Shown here: piece by piece, positions 25,577 to 33,581 of the stretch
Position numbering within the stretch: the stretch's first letter is position 1
Layout: each line of letters begins with the position of its first letter
DNA from: DATDAH01 sp963845425
Lineage (GTDB): Bacteria; Actinomycetota; Acidimicrobiia; Acidimicrobiales; DATDAH01
Direction of reading: 5' to 3'
Assembly (NCBI GenBank): GCA_963845425.1
Contig: CAWJSC010000010.1
Span: 310,001-374,000, forward strand
Length of the DNA stretch: 64,000 nt
The notes under the pieces: model-generated
Databases searched by the model: none
Told to the model about the DNA's origin: nothing
What the model saw: only the letters and a program-made list of their open reading frames with translations
Position numbers and translations under genes: made by a program

Positions 25577-25582
25577 ACCGTA
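25577..25582 (-). promoter_or_regulatory. -10 hexamer of the thiamine operon
   Basis: TACGGT, about 10 nt upstream of the riboswitch aptamer, placing transcription start at its 5' end. Confidence 0.5.
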
Positions 25583-25606
25583 GCGCGACCGGTCAGGATC
25601 GCTCGG

Positions 25607-25612
25607 TAGGGT
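25607..25612 (+). promoter_or_regulatory. -10 hexamer of fbiC (leaderless)
   Basis: TAGGGT, 8 nt before the ATG at 25621. Confidence 0.6.
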
Positions 25613-25620
25613 TCCGCGGG

Positions 25621-27870
25621 ATGGCGAATCCCCTCCTGGAACGGTCCCTCGAGGACCTGATGACGGAGGCCGCGGCGGTGCGTGACCTGGCCCATGGTCG
25701 GCGGGTCACCTACTCCCCCAAGGTCTTCATCCCGCTCACCCGGCTCTGTCGCGACCGCTGCGCCTACTGCACCTTCGCCACGGCGCCGGCGCGGGTCGAG
25801 GCCGCCTATCTCACGCCCGACCAGGTCCTCGAGATCGCCCGGGCCGGCGCGGCCGCGGGGTGCCACGAAGCCCTCTTCACCCTGGGCGAGCGTCCCGAGG
25901 AGCGTTACCCGGCCGCCCGCGACTGGCTGGACGAGAACGGCTACGCCTCGACCGTGGACTACCTGGTGGCGATGTGCCGGCTGGTCCTCAGCGAGACCCA
26001 CCTGCTCCCCCACGCCAACGCCGGGGCGCTCCATCCCGACGAGCTGGCTGCGCTCCGTGCGGTGGCACCGTCCCAGGGGATGATGCTGGAGACCCTGGCC
26101 GCGGTCCCGGCCCACGAGGGCTCTCCCGACAAGGAGCCGGCCCGTCGCCTGGCCACCCTCGACGCGGCCGGCGAGCTGGCCATCCCCTTCACGACGGGGA
26201 TCCTGGTCGGCATCGGCGAGACCCGCCAGGACCGGGTCGAGGCGCTGGAGGCCATCGCCACCAGTCACGGTCGGCACGGCCACGTGCAGGAGGTCATCGT
26301 CCAGAACTTCCTGCCCAAGGCCGGGACGGCCATGCACAAGGCCGACCCGTGCCCGCCCGAGGACTACCTCGAGGCGATCGCCCTGGCCCGCCTGATCCTG
26401 CCCGCCGAGGTGCACGTCCAGGCCCCGCCGAACCTCTCCGACGACTTCGCCCGCCTCTTGGACGCCGGCATCGACGACTGGGGCGGCGTGTCCCCCGTCA
26501 CCGCCGACCACGTCAACCCCGAGCGCCCCTGGCCCGCCGTCGAGCGCCTGCGGGAGGTCACCGAGGTCGCCGGCCGGGTCCTCGCTCCTCGTCTGACGAT
26601 CTACCCCGAGTACGCCCTCGACCCCGGGCGCTGGCTCGACGAAGGCCTCCGCTTCCCGATCCTCGACCACAGCGACGCCGAGGGCCTCGGCCGCGACGAC
26701 CAGTGGTATTCGGGGGCGGGAACGGCGCCGCCCGCGCTCGTGCCCGGCCCGACCACCACCTCCGGGCCGGTGACGGCGATCCTCGACGGCGTGCGGGCCG
26801 GCCACGAGGTGAGCGAGGACGAGATCGTCACGTTGTTCTCCGCCCGCGGCCCCGAGATGGCCGCCGTCGCCGCGGTGGCCGACGAGCTGCGCCGGCAGGC
26901 GGTGGGTGACGTGGTCACCTTCGTCCACAACCGGAACATCAACTACACGAACGTCTGCACGTTCAAGTGCCGGTTCTGCGGCTTCTCCAAGGGCCCGCTG
27001 TCACTCAACCTCCGCGGCAGCCCCTATCTGCTGACCTTGGACGAGATCGCCGACCGCGTGCGGGAGGCGGCCGACCTGGGGGCGACGGAGGTCTGCCTGC
27101 AGGGCGGCATCCACCCCGACTTCGACGGCGACTACTACATCGACGTGGCCCGGGCCGTGCACGACGCCGTACCCGAGATGCACATCCACGGCTTCACGGC
27201 CCTGGAGGTCACCGAGGGGGCCAAGCGGCTGGGTGAGCCATTGGCCGACTACCTGGTCCGCCTCCAGGAGGCCGGGCTCAAGACCCTGCCGGGTACGGCG
27301 GCGGAGATCCTCGACGACGAGGTCCGCGCCGTCCTCTGCCCCGACAAGATCACCACCGAGGAGTGGCTCGAGGCCCACCGCACCGCCCATGGCGTCGGGC
27401 TGCGGTCCAACATCACGATCATGTTCGGGGCCATCGAACAGCCCCGCTCCTGGGCCCGCCACCTCGTGCGCACCCGGGACCTCCAGAAGGAGACCGGCGG
27501 CTTCACCGAGTTCGTGCCGCTGCCCTTCGTGCACATGGCCACGCCCATGTACCTCCAGCGCAAAGCCCGACGCGGCCCGACGTTCCGGGAGGTCGTGCTC
27601 ATGCACGCCGTCGGCCGCATCGCCTACCACGGGCTCATCGACAACATCCAGGCCTCGTGGGTGAAGCTGGGTGTCGGTGGCGCCCGCCAGCTCCTGCAGG
27701 CCGGGGTCAACGACCTCGGCGGGACCCTGATGGACGAGAACATCTCCCGGGCCGCCGGCGCCGAGCACGGCCAGGGCCTGGAGGAGGATGACTTCCGGGA
27801 TATCGTCGAGCCGCTGGGCCGCCGCCTCGAGCAGCGAACCACCCTCTACGGCCGGGTGGCACCGGCTTGA
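25621..27870 (+). CDS. fbiC: FO synthase (CofG-CofH fusion), coenzyme F420 biosynthesis
   Basis: This two-domain radical-SAM enzyme makes the deazaflavin FO, the chromophore of F420, from tyrosine and a ribityl-uracil. The 749-residue protein has a CofG half with cluster cysteines 43, 47 and 50 (CRDRCAYC) and a CofH half with cysteines 446, 450 and 453 (CTFKCRFC). The single-polypeptide fusion is the actinobacterial form; archaea use two proteins. It shows that the organism makes F420. The gene is divergent from the thiamine operon and followed 7 bp later by the LOG gene. Confidence 0.96.
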   Translation: MANPLLERSLEDLMTEAAAVRDLAHGRRVTYSPKVFIPLTRLCRDRCAYCTFATAPARVEAAYLTPDQVLEIARAGAAAGCHEALFTLGERPEERYPAARDWLDENGYASTVDYLVAMCRLVLSETHLLPHANAGALHPDELAALRAVAPSQGMMLETLAAVPAHEGSPDKEPARRLATLDAAGELAIPFTTGILVGIGETRQDRVEALEAIATSHGRHGHVQEVIVQNFLPKAGTAMHKADPCPPEDYLEAIALARLILPAEVHVQAPPNLSDDFARLLDAGIDDWGGVSPVTADHVNPERPWPAVERLREVTEVAGRVLAPRLTIYPEYALDPGRWLDEGLRFPILDHSDAEGLGRDDQWYSGAGTAPPALVPGPTTTSGPVTAILDGVRAGHEVSEDEIVTLFSARGPEMAAVAAVADELRRQAVGDVVTFVHNRNINYTNVCTFKCRFCGFSKGPLSLNLRGSPYLLTLDEIADRVREAADLGATEVCLQGGIHPDFDGDYYIDVARAVHDAVPEMHIHGFTALEVTEGAKRLGEPLADYLVRLQEAGLKTLPGTAAEILDDEVRAVLCPDKITTEEWLEAHRTAHGVGLRSNITIMFGAIEQPRSWARHLVRTRDLQKETGGFTEFVPLPFVHMATPMYLQRKARRGPTFREVVLMHAVGRIAYHGLIDNIQASWVKLGVGGARQLLQAGVNDLGGTLMDENISRAAGAEHGQGLEEDDFRDIVEPLGRRLEQRTTLYGRVAPA

Positions 27871-27877
27871 ACCACTC

Positions 27878-28957
27878 GTGAGCCCCCGGGTCAAGACGGC
27901 GTCGGCGGCCATCGACCGTCAGATCGAGGCCTTGCTCGATGCCTGCGGAGCCACCGAGGACCGGGACCTCCTCTTCGACATCATCGCCTCCGGCGTCCTC
28001 CTCGCCGGGGACGACAGCGACCGGCTGGACCTCAAGATCACCGCCGCGACGCTGGCGGAGATGCGGGTGGCCTTCAACGCGTTCGCCCCCTACCGCGACC
28101 AGCCGAAGGTGACGATCTTCGGTTCGGCCCGGATCCTGGCCGACGACCCGCTCTACCTGGCGGCTCGGGACGCGGCCGCCCTCCTGGCCGCCGAGGGGTG
28201 GATGGTCATCACCGGCGCCGGCCCCGGGATCATGGCCGCCGGACTCGAGGGGGCGGGTCGGGAGATGTCCTTCGGGGTGAACATCCGGCTCCCGTTCGAG
28301 CAGGAGGCCAACGAGTTCATCCGGGGCGACACGAAGCTGGTGTCGATGAAGTACTTCTTCACCCGGAAGCTGGAGCTGGTGAAGGAGTCCCAGGGCTTCC
28401 TCTGCCTCCCTGGTGGCTTCGGGACCCTGGACGAGACCTTCGAGCTGCTGACGCTCCAGCAGACCGGCAAGTCGGTGCCGACCCCGATCGTCTTCCTGGA
28501 CGAACCGGGCGGGTCCTACTGGGAGGGTTGGCGCCGTTTCACCCTCGATCACGTCGCCGCCGGTGGCTACATCTCCACCGAGGACCTCGGCATCGTGACC
28601 GTGACCGACGATGTCGGGGTGGCCGTCGAGGCCGTGCTCGGCTTCTACCGCAACTACCGCTCGATCCGGTGGGTGGGCAAGACCCTCGTCGTCCGCCTGG
28701 TCGCCGAGCCCACCGACGCCGAGGTGGCGATGCTCAACGACCAGTTCGGCGCCATGCTGACGGCGACGGGCCGGATCGAGCGCAGCGGCCCACTCCCTCC
28801 GGAGATCAAGGACGGCGAGCACCTCGACCAGCCCCGCCTGGTGATGGACTTCGACATCCGCCACTTCGGGCAGCTCCATGCCTTCATCCACCGCCTCAAC
28901 GAGCTGGACTCGGCGCCGGCGACGACGCCGGTCCTGAGCGACCCGCCCCGGGGCTGA
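27878..28957 (+). CDS. LOG-family (TIGR00730) Rossmann-fold protein
   Basis: A 359-residue protein with a LOG/lysine-decarboxylase-like nucleotide-binding core: TIFGSAR, ITGAGPGIMAAGLEGA and the diagnostic PGGFGTLDE motif that marks phosphoribohydrolases acting on cytokinin-like nucleotides. It is longer than the ~190-residue LOG proteins, with extra regions at both ends, as in a subgroup of actinobacterial proteins of uncertain substrate. GTG start at 27878, 7 bp after fbiC; the frame is open further upstream inside fbiC. Confidence 0.85.
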   Translation: MSPRVKTASAAIDRQIEALLDACGATEDRDLLFDIIASGVLLAGDDSDRLDLKITAATLAEMRVAFNAFAPYRDQPKVTIFGSARILADDPLYLAARDAAALLAAEGWMVITGAGPGIMAAGLEGAGREMSFGVNIRLPFEQEANEFIRGDTKLVSMKYFFTRKLELVKESQGFLCLPGGFGTLDETFELLTLQQTGKSVPTPIVFLDEPGGSYWEGWRRFTLDHVAAGGYISTEDLGIVTVTDDVGVAVEAVLGFYRNYRSIRWVGKTLVVRLVAEPTDAEVAMLNDQFGAMLTATGRIERSGPLPPEIKDGEHLDQPRLVMDFDIRHFGQLHAFIHRLNELDSAPATTPVLSDPPRG

Positions 28958-28974
28958 GCGTCCGGGGCGATCGG

Positions 28975-29187
28975 TCAGTCGATCGTCCAGGCGCTGTCGT
29001 CGGGCTCCTGCAGGAGGCCCACGGCCTTGTCCACCGCCCGCCGGGCGCGGGTCAGGCGGCGCTCGTCCACCGGCAACTCCTGGCCGCCGGCGTCGATGGA
29101 CTCGCGCAGCCGCTGGATGGCCAGCTCGGCCATTTCCTCGCTGATCGCCTCCAGGCGGTGACGGATGTCATCGAACTCTCCGGCCAT
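28975..29187 (-). CDS. Small hypothetical helical protein
   Basis: A 70-residue acidic, charged protein predicted to be mostly helical (EFDDIRHRLEAISEEMAELA). No family was recognised. It converges with the LOG gene (17-bp gap) and diverges from the AAA+ gene at 29238. The ATG at 29187 is preferred over a GTG at 29193. Confidence 0.65.
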   Translation of the reverse strand: MAGEFDDIRHRLEAISEEMAELAIQRLRESIDAGGQELPVDERRLTRARRAVDKAVGLLQEPDDSAWTID

Positions 29188-29237
29188 GGCCACCAGTTTG
29201 GCTCACAGCACTGACGTTTCGGCCGACCGGACACGCA

Positions 29238-30173
29238 ATGGGTGCCTTCTCCGCACAGGAGCTGCAACGGACCGCGGCCGCGTCCGGGATGATGTTCCCG
29301 GCTCACGTCCTGGACCAGTTCGTCGCCGCCATCGACTCCGGCAAGCACGTGATCCTCACCGGACCTCCGGGGACGGGGAAGACCACGCTGGCCTACATGG
29401 GGGCCGAGGTCGCCCAGCGGGCGATGCTCTGCGCCGGCTACCTGCCGACCACGGCCACCACCGAGTGGACCACCTACGAGACCATCGGCGGCCTCCAGCC
29501 GACGGCGGAGGGCCTGATCTTCCGGCCCGGGCTCTTCGTGGACGCCATCGAGAGTGGCCGCTGGCTGGTCATCGACGAGCTCAACCGCTCGAACTTCGAC
29601 CGGGCCTTCGGCCAGCTCTTCACCGTGCTGTCGGGCCAGCCGGTCGTGCTGCCCTTCAAGCGCAAGGGCACGCCGAACCCCCTTTCCATCGTGCCCGCCG
29701 GCGTGGATCCCCCGCCCCACACCGACGTCATCCGCCTGCCCAGCAAGTGGCGGATCGTGGCCACGATGAACGTGTTCGACAAGAACCTGCTCTTCGAGAT
29801 GTCCTACGCCCTGATGCGCCGCTTCGCCTTCATCGAGGTCGGCGCCCCCGACGACGAGTCCTACCGGCGGCTGCTGGACGGCCCCGGTGAGATCGTCAGC
29901 CGGCTCCTCTGCCTCCGGAAGTTCACCGATCTCGGCCCCGCCGTCTACCTCGACGCGGCCAAGTACGCCGCTCGGCGGTCTCAGGACGGGCCCACGCCGT
30001 CACGGCTGCTGTACGAGGTCTTCTACGCCTACTTCCTCCCGCAGTTCGAGGGTTGCGACGACCTCCGGGCGACGAAGCTCTACCGGACCATCGAGGGCCT
30101 CTTCGATCCGCCCGAGCAGGCGGAGGTCCAGCGCACGATGGGCGAGGTCCTGGGTGTCGAGCTCGCCCTCTGA
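29238..30173 (+). CDS. McrB-like AAA+ ATPase (AAA_5 type)
   Basis: A 311-residue AAA+ protein of the dynein-related/MoxR-McrB group. Walker A GPPGTGKTT is at about 43-51, Walker B VIDELNRSNFD near 112-122, sensor-1 ATMNVFDKN near 175-183, and the arginine-finger region LMRRFAF near 193-199. No DNA-recognition or other extra domain precedes it. It overlaps the next gene by 20 nt, so the two probably act together. No restriction, methylase or other defence gene is adjacent, and the cellular role is not known. Confidence 0.85.
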   Translation: MGAFSAQELQRTAAASGMMFPAHVLDQFVAAIDSGKHVILTGPPGTGKTTLAYMGAEVAQRAMLCAGYLPTTATTEWTTYETIGGLQPTAEGLIFRPGLFVDAIESGRWLVIDELNRSNFDRAFGQLFTVLSGQPVVLPFKRKGTPNPLSIVPAGVDPPPHTDVIRLPSKWRIVATMNVFDKNLLFEMSYALMRRFAFIEVGAPDDESYRRLLDGPGEIVSRLLCLRKFTDLGPAVYLDAAKYAARRSQDGPTPSRLLYEVFYAYFLPQFEGCDDLRATKLYRTIEGLFDPPEQAEVQRTMGEVLGVELAL

Positions 30174-31221
30174 GCCCCTGGCTCCTGGGGCCCGGCCCTC
30201 GTCGGCAGGCCCGGACCGGGAACCGGTACCGGGCGAGCGCACCCCCACCCATGAGCTCTGGGAGCTGCTGCGGCGACCCTTCAACGTCGTGGAGGCCGTC
30301 GACTCGGTGCTCGGCCTCTCCCCCAACGTCGTCAAGCAGCTCACGGGGGCGATGTTGGCCACCTGCCGCGAGGCGGAGGCGCTGCTCGCGGCCACGCCCA
30401 AGACGATCCGGTCCCTGTCCATCTCGATGAGCAACCAGGCCGAGGAGTGCCGCGGTGAGCTGCGCGGCCCGGTGCTCTGGTCCGAGACCTTCTCCTGCCG
30501 CTCGTCCAGCGCCGGCCGCAACGACGTGTACGTCTGCGCCGCCCCGTCCCGGGCCTATGACATCCCCGAGAACCGCGTCCTGGTGGCGGCGCTGCTGAGC
30601 GTGCGCGACGCCGGGCGGTCGGTCGACAGCATCTCGGCCCGCTCCTACGACGACGACACCCTGCGCAAGGCCCGTTACAACGGCCAGCGGGCCAGCCGCC
30701 TGCTCGAGCACCGGGCCCTGTCCTCGGTGGCCCGCCACCGCCCCAGCCCCCGGGAGATCCGCCGGGCCCGCTCGGGCAACCGGCGCTCGACCTACACCCC
30801 CGCCCTGACCATGCTGGCCCGGGCCGCCGATCCCCTCGAGGCCGACGACATCCTGCCGTTCTGTGACCGGCGCACCCGGGCCCAGCACGCCGTGCTGGTG
30901 TCGATGGTTCGGGCGCTGCGTCGCCGCGGTCTCACCGTCGAGCCGTTCCGGGCCGTAGCCGGGACGCTGCAGTCGGGTCTGCTGCGCTACCACCACCCTC
31001 GACGGCGAGGCGACCGCAGCCGCCCCAGCGGCATCCTCGTGGGGCCGGTCCTGGTGGACGTGCCCGAACGGGTACGGGACCGCAACCGCGAGCGGGCGGA
31101 GCACGCGCTGTTGGCCCGAGCGGGCGGACGCCCGGTGGTCGTGGCGATGGATTTGAGCGACGTGGAACGTGCCATCGACCTGGCGCTGGATGCGCCGGGG
31201 GGCTCAGCCGCAGCCGGCTGA
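30154..31221 (+). CDS. Uncharacterised partner of the McrB-like ATPase
   Basis: A 355-residue Arg-rich protein with no confidently recognised domain. A segment near residues 100-155 (GELRGPVLWSETF ... AYDIPENRVLVAALLSV) recalls the core of McrC/DUF2357 proteins, where an RG[x]LDWxxT-like strand is followed by PENR. The nuclease PD-(D/E)xK motif expected of McrC could not be identified. GTG start at 30154 gives a 20-nt overlap with the ATPase gene; no ATG is available in frame near the start. It could be an McrC-like effector that has lost nuclease residues, or a different adaptor. Confidence 0.7.
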   Translation: MSSSPSEPLAPGARPSSAGPDREPVPGERTPTHELWELLRRPFNVVEAVDSVLGLSPNVVKQLTGAMLATCREAEALLAATPKTIRSLSISMSNQAEECRGELRGPVLWSETFSCRSSSAGRNDVYVCAAPSRAYDIPENRVLVAALLSVRDAGRSVDSISARSYDDDTLRKARYNGQRASRLLEHRALSSVARHRPSPREIRRARSGNRRSTYTPALTMLARAADPLEADDILPFCDRRTRAQHAVLVSMVRALRRRGLTVEPFRAVAGTLQSGLLRYHHPRRRGDRSRPSGILVGPVLVDVPERVRDRNRERAEHALLARAGGRPVVVAMDLSDVERAIDLALDAPGGSAAAG

Positions 31222-31243
31222 GACTCCGTCTCGGCTCAGCCGG
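31214..31243. terminator. Hairpin between converging genes
   Basis: CCGGCTGAG (31214-31222) pairs with CTCAGCCGG (31235-31243). A third matching arm CTCAGCCG at 31203-31210 allows a competing hairpin. The structure covers the stop of the plus-strand gene and the end of the minus-strand frame, consistent with a bidirectional terminator. Confidence 0.5.
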
Positions 31244-31433
31244 CCCAGTCCTCTTCCTTCAGGGCCTCGGCCGCGAGGCACCAACTGGCGTGATCGTCGC
31301 CAGGTTCGGCGCCACACTCGGCGCACGGCTGCTGGTCGGTGCCCTCGAGCACGTCGTCGAACTCGGTCCTGGTGTGCTTAAGCGCACGGGCCTCTTCGAA
31401 GCGGCGATGTCGACCCTTTTCATGGGTTGCTAC
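31236..31433 (-). other. Possible small zinc-knuckle reading frame after the RNase D stop
   Basis: The RNase D frame stays open for 65 codons after its TGA and then stops inside the terminator hairpin. The translation looks protein-like: a charged helix (HEKGRHRRFEEARALK) followed by a CAECG-x7-HASWC zinc-knuckle pattern and an acidic tail. No ATG, GTG or TTG starts it except a GTG in its middle. It may be a small gene with an unusual start, a readthrough extension or a gene damaged at its start. Confidence 0.35.
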
Positions 31434-32642
31434 TCACGGGGCGCTCTCCCCAGCCTGGCGTGCCTGGAGATCGGATTGTAGCGGTGTGACAGGGACGTGC
31501 GAACGAACCTCCAGGACCAACTCGCCGTGGTCGAAGGCGACGGCCACCGACCCGTCCACCAGACCGTCGAGGGCCTGGCCCACGACCTCGGCCCGCCAGC
31601 CCGAACGCAGGCGGGAGGAGGTGGCGCCGCTGAGGTAGCTCTCGATGTCGGTACGGGTGGCCAGCATGCCGGGGTCCAGGTCGAGGTCGCGAGCGTGCTG
31701 GGCCAGCCAGGCCGAGGCCAGGGTCGCGGCCGGGCGCAGGTCCCGCCGTAGCTCCGGGGCGCCTTCGTCGGCTGGCGGATCCGCCGTGAGGCCGGCCTCG
31801 ACCGCTTCGAGGATGGATCGACCCACGGCGCCTTTGCTGACCCCCTTGTCGACCCCGCGGACGTCGGCCAGGTCCTCGGGCGTACGGGGGGCCCGCTGGG
31901 CGATGGCCACGATGGCGAGGTCGGACAGGACATGGCGGACCGGTCGGTTGACCTCGGCGGCCCGCCGCTCCCGCCAGGCGGCGACGGCGCGGGCGACGGC
32001 CGCCGGGCGATCCTTCAGCCGGCGGGCCTCCTTGACCCGACGCCAGGCCTCGTCAGGGTCGCGGCCCTCCCGGGCGTCGGCCACGATGGCGGCGAACTCG
32101 CCCTCGGCCCACGCCAGTCGTCCCCGCTCGGCCAGCTGGGCCTCCTGCTTGGCGTGGAGCTCCACCAGGTGGGCCACGTCCGCGGCGGCGTAGTCGAGCT
32201 GGCGGGCCGACAGTGGCCGCCGGAGCCAGTCACTCAGCCGGTCGGCCTTCGGCAGGCGGACGCCGAGCTCGCTGGAGAGGAGGGTGGCCAGCGACGGGGT
32301 CGAGGAGCCGAGGAAGCCGGCGGCCAACTGGGTGTCGAACAGCCGGCGGGGCACGGTCCCACAGGTGGCGAGCAGCACCTCGAGGTCCTGACTGGCCGCA
32401 TGCACGACGGCGAGACCCGGGCCGTCGAGCAGGTCGGCCATCGGCGCGATGTCGACGGCGAGGGGGTCGACCAGCACGACCTCGTCGTCCCAGGCCAACT
32501 GGATCAGCGCCAGCTCGGGGAAGTAGGTGCGCTCACGGTGGAACTCGGTGTCGAAGGCCCAGACCTCGGCGTCGCAGAGGCGCGCGAGGAGCTCGGCGAG
32601 CCCGGCGGGATCGGTGACGACGGTGGGGGTCGGCCCGCTCAG
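31434..32642 (-). CDS. rnd: Ribonuclease D
   Basis: A 402-residue 3'-5' exoribonuclease of the DEDD family involved in tRNA and stable-RNA maturation. Exo motifs are visible: FDTEFHRE (D, E), HAASQDLEVL (D) and LDYAAADVAHLVELH (Y, D). Two HRDC-like helical regions follow. There is no ATG or GTG before the first catalytic motif; the best start is a CTG at 32642 that overlaps the rhodanese stop as CTGA, with GGCGGAG upstream. The frame is open beyond the rhodanese gene but that part is shadow. Confidence 0.88.
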   Translation of the reverse strand: MSGPTPTVVTDPAGLAELLARLCDAEVWAFDTEFHRERTYFPELALIQLAWDDEVVLVDPLAVDIAPMADLLDGPGLAVVHAASQDLEVLLATCGTVPRRLFDTQLAAGFLGSSTPSLATLLSSELGVRLPKADRLSDWLRRPLSARQLDYAAADVAHLVELHAKQEAQLAERGRLAWAEGEFAAIVADAREGRDPDEAWRRVKEARRLKDRPAAVARAVAAWRERRAAEVNRPVRHVLSDLAIVAIAQRAPRTPEDLADVRGVDKGVSKGAVGRSILEAVEAGLTADPPADEGAPELRRDLRPAATLASAWLAQHARDLDLDPGMLATRTDIESYLSGATSSRLRSGWRAEVVGQALDGLVDGSVAVAFDHGELVLEVRSHVPVTPLQSDLQARQAGESAP

Positions 32643-32962
32643 GTGGGGGCTCCGCCGGTCTCGACCGGCAGCCCGGCGTCGACCCAGGCCAGCGTGCCGC
32701 CGGCCACGTTGACCGCGTCGATCCCGTGGCCCCGGAGCCATTCCGCGGCCTGCCGGCTGCGGTTGCCGGAGCGGCAGATGACCGGGAGCGGGCCCGCGGT
32801 GGGGACCTCGTCGACCCGCTCGACCAGCTCCCCCAGGGGGATCAGGACCACGCCGGGGACGTGGGTCGCGTCGTACTCGTCGGGGTTGCGGACGTCGAGG
32901 ACGATGACACCGGCTTCCAGTCGCAGGGCCAGTTCGGCCACGTCGATCTCGGGGACGTCCAT
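32639..32962 (-). CDS. Single-domain rhodanese-like sulfurtransferase
   Basis: A 107-residue rhodanese-fold protein with the active-site loop CRSGNRS (catalytic Cys) and the N-terminal LDVRNPDEYDATHVPG motif. Such proteins move sulfane sulfur or act as redox-linked sulfurtransferases; the partner here is unknown. The ATG at 32962 follows a -10 hexamer by 7 nt. Confidence 0.92.
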   Translation of the reverse strand: MDVPEIDVAELALRLEAGVIVLDVRNPDEYDATHVPGVVLIPLGELVERVDEVPTAGPLPVICRSGNRSRQAAEWLRGHGIDAVNVAGGTLAWVDAGLPVETGGAPT

Positions 32963-32969
32963 CGGGGGC

Positions 32970-32975
32970 AGGGTA
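32970..32975 (-). promoter_or_regulatory. -10 hexamer of the rhodanese-RNase D unit (leaderless)
   Basis: TACCCT, 7 nt before the ATG at 32962. Confidence 0.5.
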
Positions 32976-33017
32976 CCGGGGCCGGTACGGCCGGTCGGGC
33001 ATCGGTCCTCACGTTGG

Positions 33018-33581
33018 TCAGGGCAGCTCCTCGGGGGTGTCGGCGTCGGCGAGGGCGGCCGCGTCCAGTCCGGTCACGGAGACGACGGTCAGCCCGCTGA
33101 CCGCCCGGCGAGGGGCCCGCTCCCCCGCCGCGAAGGCCGCCTGCAGGGGTGGCTCGGCCCGGCGGTGCCAGGCGGCGTGGAGCAGCTCGTGGCGACCGTC
33201 GTGCCAGGGGGCGGCCACGTCGGCCTGCCCGAGGGCCTCGACCACCGCGGTGATGGCCGCCGGGTCGGCGGCGGGCAGGTCGCACGCCAGGACCACGACG
33301 ACGTCGGCATCGGTCGCGGCCAACGCCGTCAGGATCCCCCCCAGGGGGCCCTCGCCCGGGTGCTGGTCGGGGACGGCCTCCAACCCTTCGCTCCGAAGGC
33401 CACCGATGTCGCCGCCCACGGCCACGACCCGGTCGGCGCCCGCCGCCGTGAGGGCGTCGGCCACCCGTCGGACCAGGGTCACGCCGTGGACCTCGAGCAG
33501 GGCCTTGTCGGCGCCCATCCGACGGCTGGCGCCGCCGGTCAGGACCGCCCCGACGAACGGCAGATCAGACCGTCCCGCCAT
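33018..33581 (-). CDS. mobA: Molybdenum cofactor guanylyltransferase
   Basis: A 187-residue nucleotidyltransferase-fold protein that adds GMP to molybdopterin. The N-terminal GTP-binding motif LTGGASRRMGADKALL and CDLPAADP are characteristic. Nearby genes for the rest of Moco synthesis were not found. A role on a related nucleotidyl transfer cannot be excluded. It overlaps the decarboxylase gene by 17 nt. Confidence 0.88.
   Translation of the reverse strand: MAGRSDLPFVGAVLTGGASRRMGADKALLEVHGVTLVRRVADALTAAGADRVVAVGGDIGGLRSEGLEAVPDQHPGEGPLGGILTALAATDADVVVVLACDLPAADPAAITAVVEALGQADVAAPWHDGRHELLHAAWHRRAEPPLQAAFAAGERAPRRAVSGLTVVSVTGLDAAALADADTPEELP

Noticed and set aside
29238..31221. Calling the AAA+ pair a McrBC restriction system
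   Set aside because: No N-terminal DNA-recognition domain and no PD-(D/E)xK nuclease could be seen, so the name is not supported.
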